8,418 nt of DNA, taken from assembly GCA_013334735.1 (NCBI GenBank), contig JAAXXA010000100.1:1-8418 (forward strand), read 5' to 3'. Source of the DNA: Bacteroidota bacterium. Its GTDB lineage: Bacteria; Bacteroidota; Bacteroidia; Bacteroidales; CG2-30-32-10. The notes under the pieces are model-generated. The model was given only the letters and a program-made list of their open reading frames with translations, was not told the origin of the DNA and did no database searches. Shown here piece by piece: positions 7,415-8,418 of the stretch (positions are counted from its first letter, which is position 1; every line of letters begins with the position of its first letter). Position numbers and translations under genes: made by a program.

Positions 7415-8119
7415 TTATTGAATAATTGTTTTTAATATAGGATGATAATCTCCTTTTAATCCAACAGTTTCAGCATGTCTGATATCGCAAACTGCATTAA
7501 TGCTTGGTCGCGATATATCCAAACCGAATCCATTTCCTTTTATAATTTCACTATAGCTTAATGTATGTAAGTCGCTAAAACCATTGCTAAATTCAATTTC
7601 TTTATCATCAATTTTTATTGAACGATAAGTACGTTGTTCTAATATTTTAATTCTTTCAGGTAAATCATTACTATCGATGCTCAGAAACCATCTTACTCTT
7701 GCATTTTTCAGGCGAAGGAATCCGGCTGCTTTGTTTTGCTTGTAAATATTAACAGTACTTTCTAACACATCTCCAAAAATCCACATAAGCATATCAAAAA
7801 AATGAATACCTATATTCATAGCTATTCCACCGGATTTGCTTATATCGCCTTTCCATGATACATAATACCAATGACCTCTACTTGTTATATATGTAAGATC
7901 TATGTCATATACTTTGTCTTTTGGTCCTTTATCTATAGTTTCTTTTAATTTAATTAGCGAATCATGAAGACGTAACTGAAGAATAGTGAATATTTTTCTT
8001 CCTGTTTCTTCTTCTATAACTTTAAGGGCCTCAATATTCCATGGGTTAAGAACTAAAGGCTTTTCGCATATTGCATGTGCATCGTTACGCATAGCAAGTC
8101 TTATATGAGAATCGTGCAA
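7415..8119 (-). CDS. wbpB: WbpB-type UDP-GlcNAcA 3-dehydrogenase, C-terminal fragment of an interrupted gene
   Basis: This is the surviving open frame (234 codons from a TTG at 8119) of a Gfo/Idh/MocA oxidoreductase resembling WbpB/WlbA, which oxidises C3 of UDP-N-acetylglucosaminuronate with NAD on the way to di-N-acetylated uronic acids. Visible motifs are the family hallmark EKP in AICEKPLVLNPWN (E19-K20-P21 of this fragment), the RGHWYYVSWKGD region (81-92) and GGIAMNIGIHFFDML (98-112), which carries the conserved active-site His. The TTG is not a true start: it is the Leu codon of the expected PNYLHDSHIR motif. The frame stays open upstream to a TAA at 8231-8233 without an ATG, GTG or further TTG. 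The whole NAD-binding half is separated from it by the rearrangement at 8063-8345, so as written the product cannot be functional. Restoring the frame would give about 280 codons in the window, compared with about 315 for the family. Confidence 0.85.
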   Translation of the reverse strand: MHDSHIRLAMRNDAHAICEKPLVLNPWNIEALKVIEEETGRKIFTILQLRLHDSLIKLKETIDKGPKDKVYDIDLTYITSRGHWYYVSWKGDISKSGGIAMNIGIHFFDMLMWIFGDVLESTVNIYKQNKAAGFLRLKNARVRWFLSIDSNDLPERIKILEQRTYRSIKIDDKEIEFSNGFSDLHTLSYSEIIKGNGFGLDISRPSINAVCDIRHAETVGLKGDYHPILKTIIQ

Positions 8120-8291
8120 ATAATTAGGCGAACAAATACTTACATATTCTATTTTTTTATCCCCTTGTCTAGATAAATTACGCAGACAAGGGGATAAAAA
8201 AATAGAATATGTAAGTATTTGTTCGCCTAATTATTTGCACGATTCTCATATAAGACTTGCTATGCGTAACGATGCACATGCAATATGCGAA
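8063..8291. repeat. Perfect 108-bp inverted repeat with 13-nt loop
   Basis: Bases 8063-8170 and 8184-8291 are exact reverse complements (108 of 108 by hand alignment) around the loop 8171-8183 (AGATAAATTACGC). The loop is itself the reverse complement of GCGTAATTTATCT at 8330-8342, showing that loop plus right arm form one continuous inverted copy of the gene. A palindrome of this size would form a stable hairpin in single-stranded DNA and RNA. Confidence 0.95.
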
Positions 8292-8329
8292 CAAATACTT
8301 ACATATTCTATTTTTTTATCCCCTTGTCT
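8128..8329. repeat. 43-bp direct repeats 159 bp apart
   Basis: Bases 8128-8170 and 8287-8329 are identical in direct orientation, offset by 159 bp. Joining 8287 directly to 8127 removes one repeat unit and the inverted copy, and restores a continuous WbpB frame reading ICS-PNYLHDSHIR. These are the two outer, same-sense copies of the rearranged segment. Confidence 0.93.
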
Positions 8330-8345
8330 GCGTAATTTATCTAGA
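8168..8345. repeat. Second, overlapping inverted repeat (59-bp arms, 60-nt spacer)
   Basis: Bases 8168-8226 are the exact reverse complement of 8287-8345, with 8227-8286 between them. This repeat overlaps the right arm of the 108-bp inverted repeat. Together the two show three partial copies of one gene segment: direct, inverted, direct. The outer end coincides with the palindrome TCTAGA (8340-8345 on the plus strand). Confidence 0.93.
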
Positions 8346-8418
8346 TGTCTGTCAAATCTTTCCGGTTCTAAAAAAAAATCGGCATCAGGGAAAAAACCAT
8401 CAATTATTCCAACAGCAT
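8246..8418 (-). pseudogene. wbpB: WbpB-type UDP-GlcNAcA 3-dehydrogenase, N-terminal fragment ending in premature stop
   Basis: The frame entering from the right edge, with codons from 8416 downwards, reads AVGIIDGFFPDADFF, then ERFDRHLDKLRRQGD, then KKIEYVSICS. This is the typical WbpB segment just before PNYLHDSHIR. After the TCG codon at 8288-8290 it runs into an inverted copy of the gene, adds about 13 unrelated residues beginning HIACASLRIA, and stops at TGA (8246-8248). The start codon and the first ~35 residues with the Rossmann glycine loop lie beyond the window. It is in the same frame as the C-terminal fragment, because the inserted length (159 bp) is a multiple of three. A run of nine A (T on the coding strand) at 8370-8378 falls within this fragment. 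If the rearrangement is an artefact, this and the C-terminal fragment are one intact gene. Confidence 0.8.

Noticed and set aside
8063..8345. Invertible DNA switch or recombinase attachment sites
   Set aside because: Inverting either spacer (8171-8183 or 8227-8286) does not restore the gene, and no recombinase is present; only deletion between the direct repeats restores the frame.
8063..8345. Insertion sequence, CRISPR array or new RNA element
   Set aside because: All the extra sequence is accounted for by copies of the gene itself; there are no foreign bases, target-site duplication, spacers or transposase.

Overview
The window looks like chromosomal DNA from an AT-rich member of the Bacteroidota. 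Supporting signs are low GC, start codons without a clear Shine-Dalgarno sequence, a dapF / GNAT acetyltransferase / mltG gene order that I recall from this phylum, and enzymes of a surface-polysaccharide locus. The phylum assignment is inference from gene content and sequence style, not from a marker-gene comparison.

Left half (about 1-2936, plus strand): the 3' end of an unrecognised gene overlaps dapF (diaminopimelate epimerase) by an ATGA stop/start. A small GNAT acetyltransferase follows 3 nt later. After a 116-nt gap holding a GC-rich hairpin repeat comes mltG, a membrane-anchored endolytic murein transglycosylase. This half is mainly cell-wall housekeeping: dapF makes the meso-diaminopimelate of the peptide stem and MltG cuts nascent glycan strands.

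Right half (about 3017-8418, minus strand, convergent with the left half): in transcription order the genes are a WbpB-type UDP-sugar oxidoreductase (cut off at the window edge and internally broken), a TviB/WbpO-type UDP-N-acetylhexosamine 6-dehydrogenase, galE, rfbB (dTDP-glucose 4,6-dehydratase) and a CpsB/CapC-type PHP phosphatase. Together they supply activated sugars (UDP-HexNAc uronates, UDP-Gal, dTDP-4-keto-6-deoxyglucose) and a tyrosine phosphatase that usually controls capsule or exopolysaccharide export. No glycosyltransferase, flippase or polymerase is in the window, so this is one edge of a larger locus.

The most unusual structure is at 8063-8345, inside the WbpB-like gene. A short gene segment is present in three partial copies, the middle one inverted. 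This gives a perfect 108-bp inverted repeat around a 13-nt loop and a second, overlapping 59-bp inverted repeat. The net insertion is 159 bp (53 codons) and brings in an in-frame TGA. Removing exactly one 159-bp unit between two 43-bp direct repeats would restore one continuous WbpB reading frame. It is either a very young template-switch rearrangement (tandem-inversion-duplication type) or an amplification/assembly artefact; the sequence alone cannot decide. Smaller points are a shared intergenic repeat (GC hairpin plus TTTAGGCACT) at two places, and a 7-bp tandem repeat that encodes the last residues of GalE. I found no CRISPR array, tRNA, rRNA, insertion sequence or new multi-gene system.
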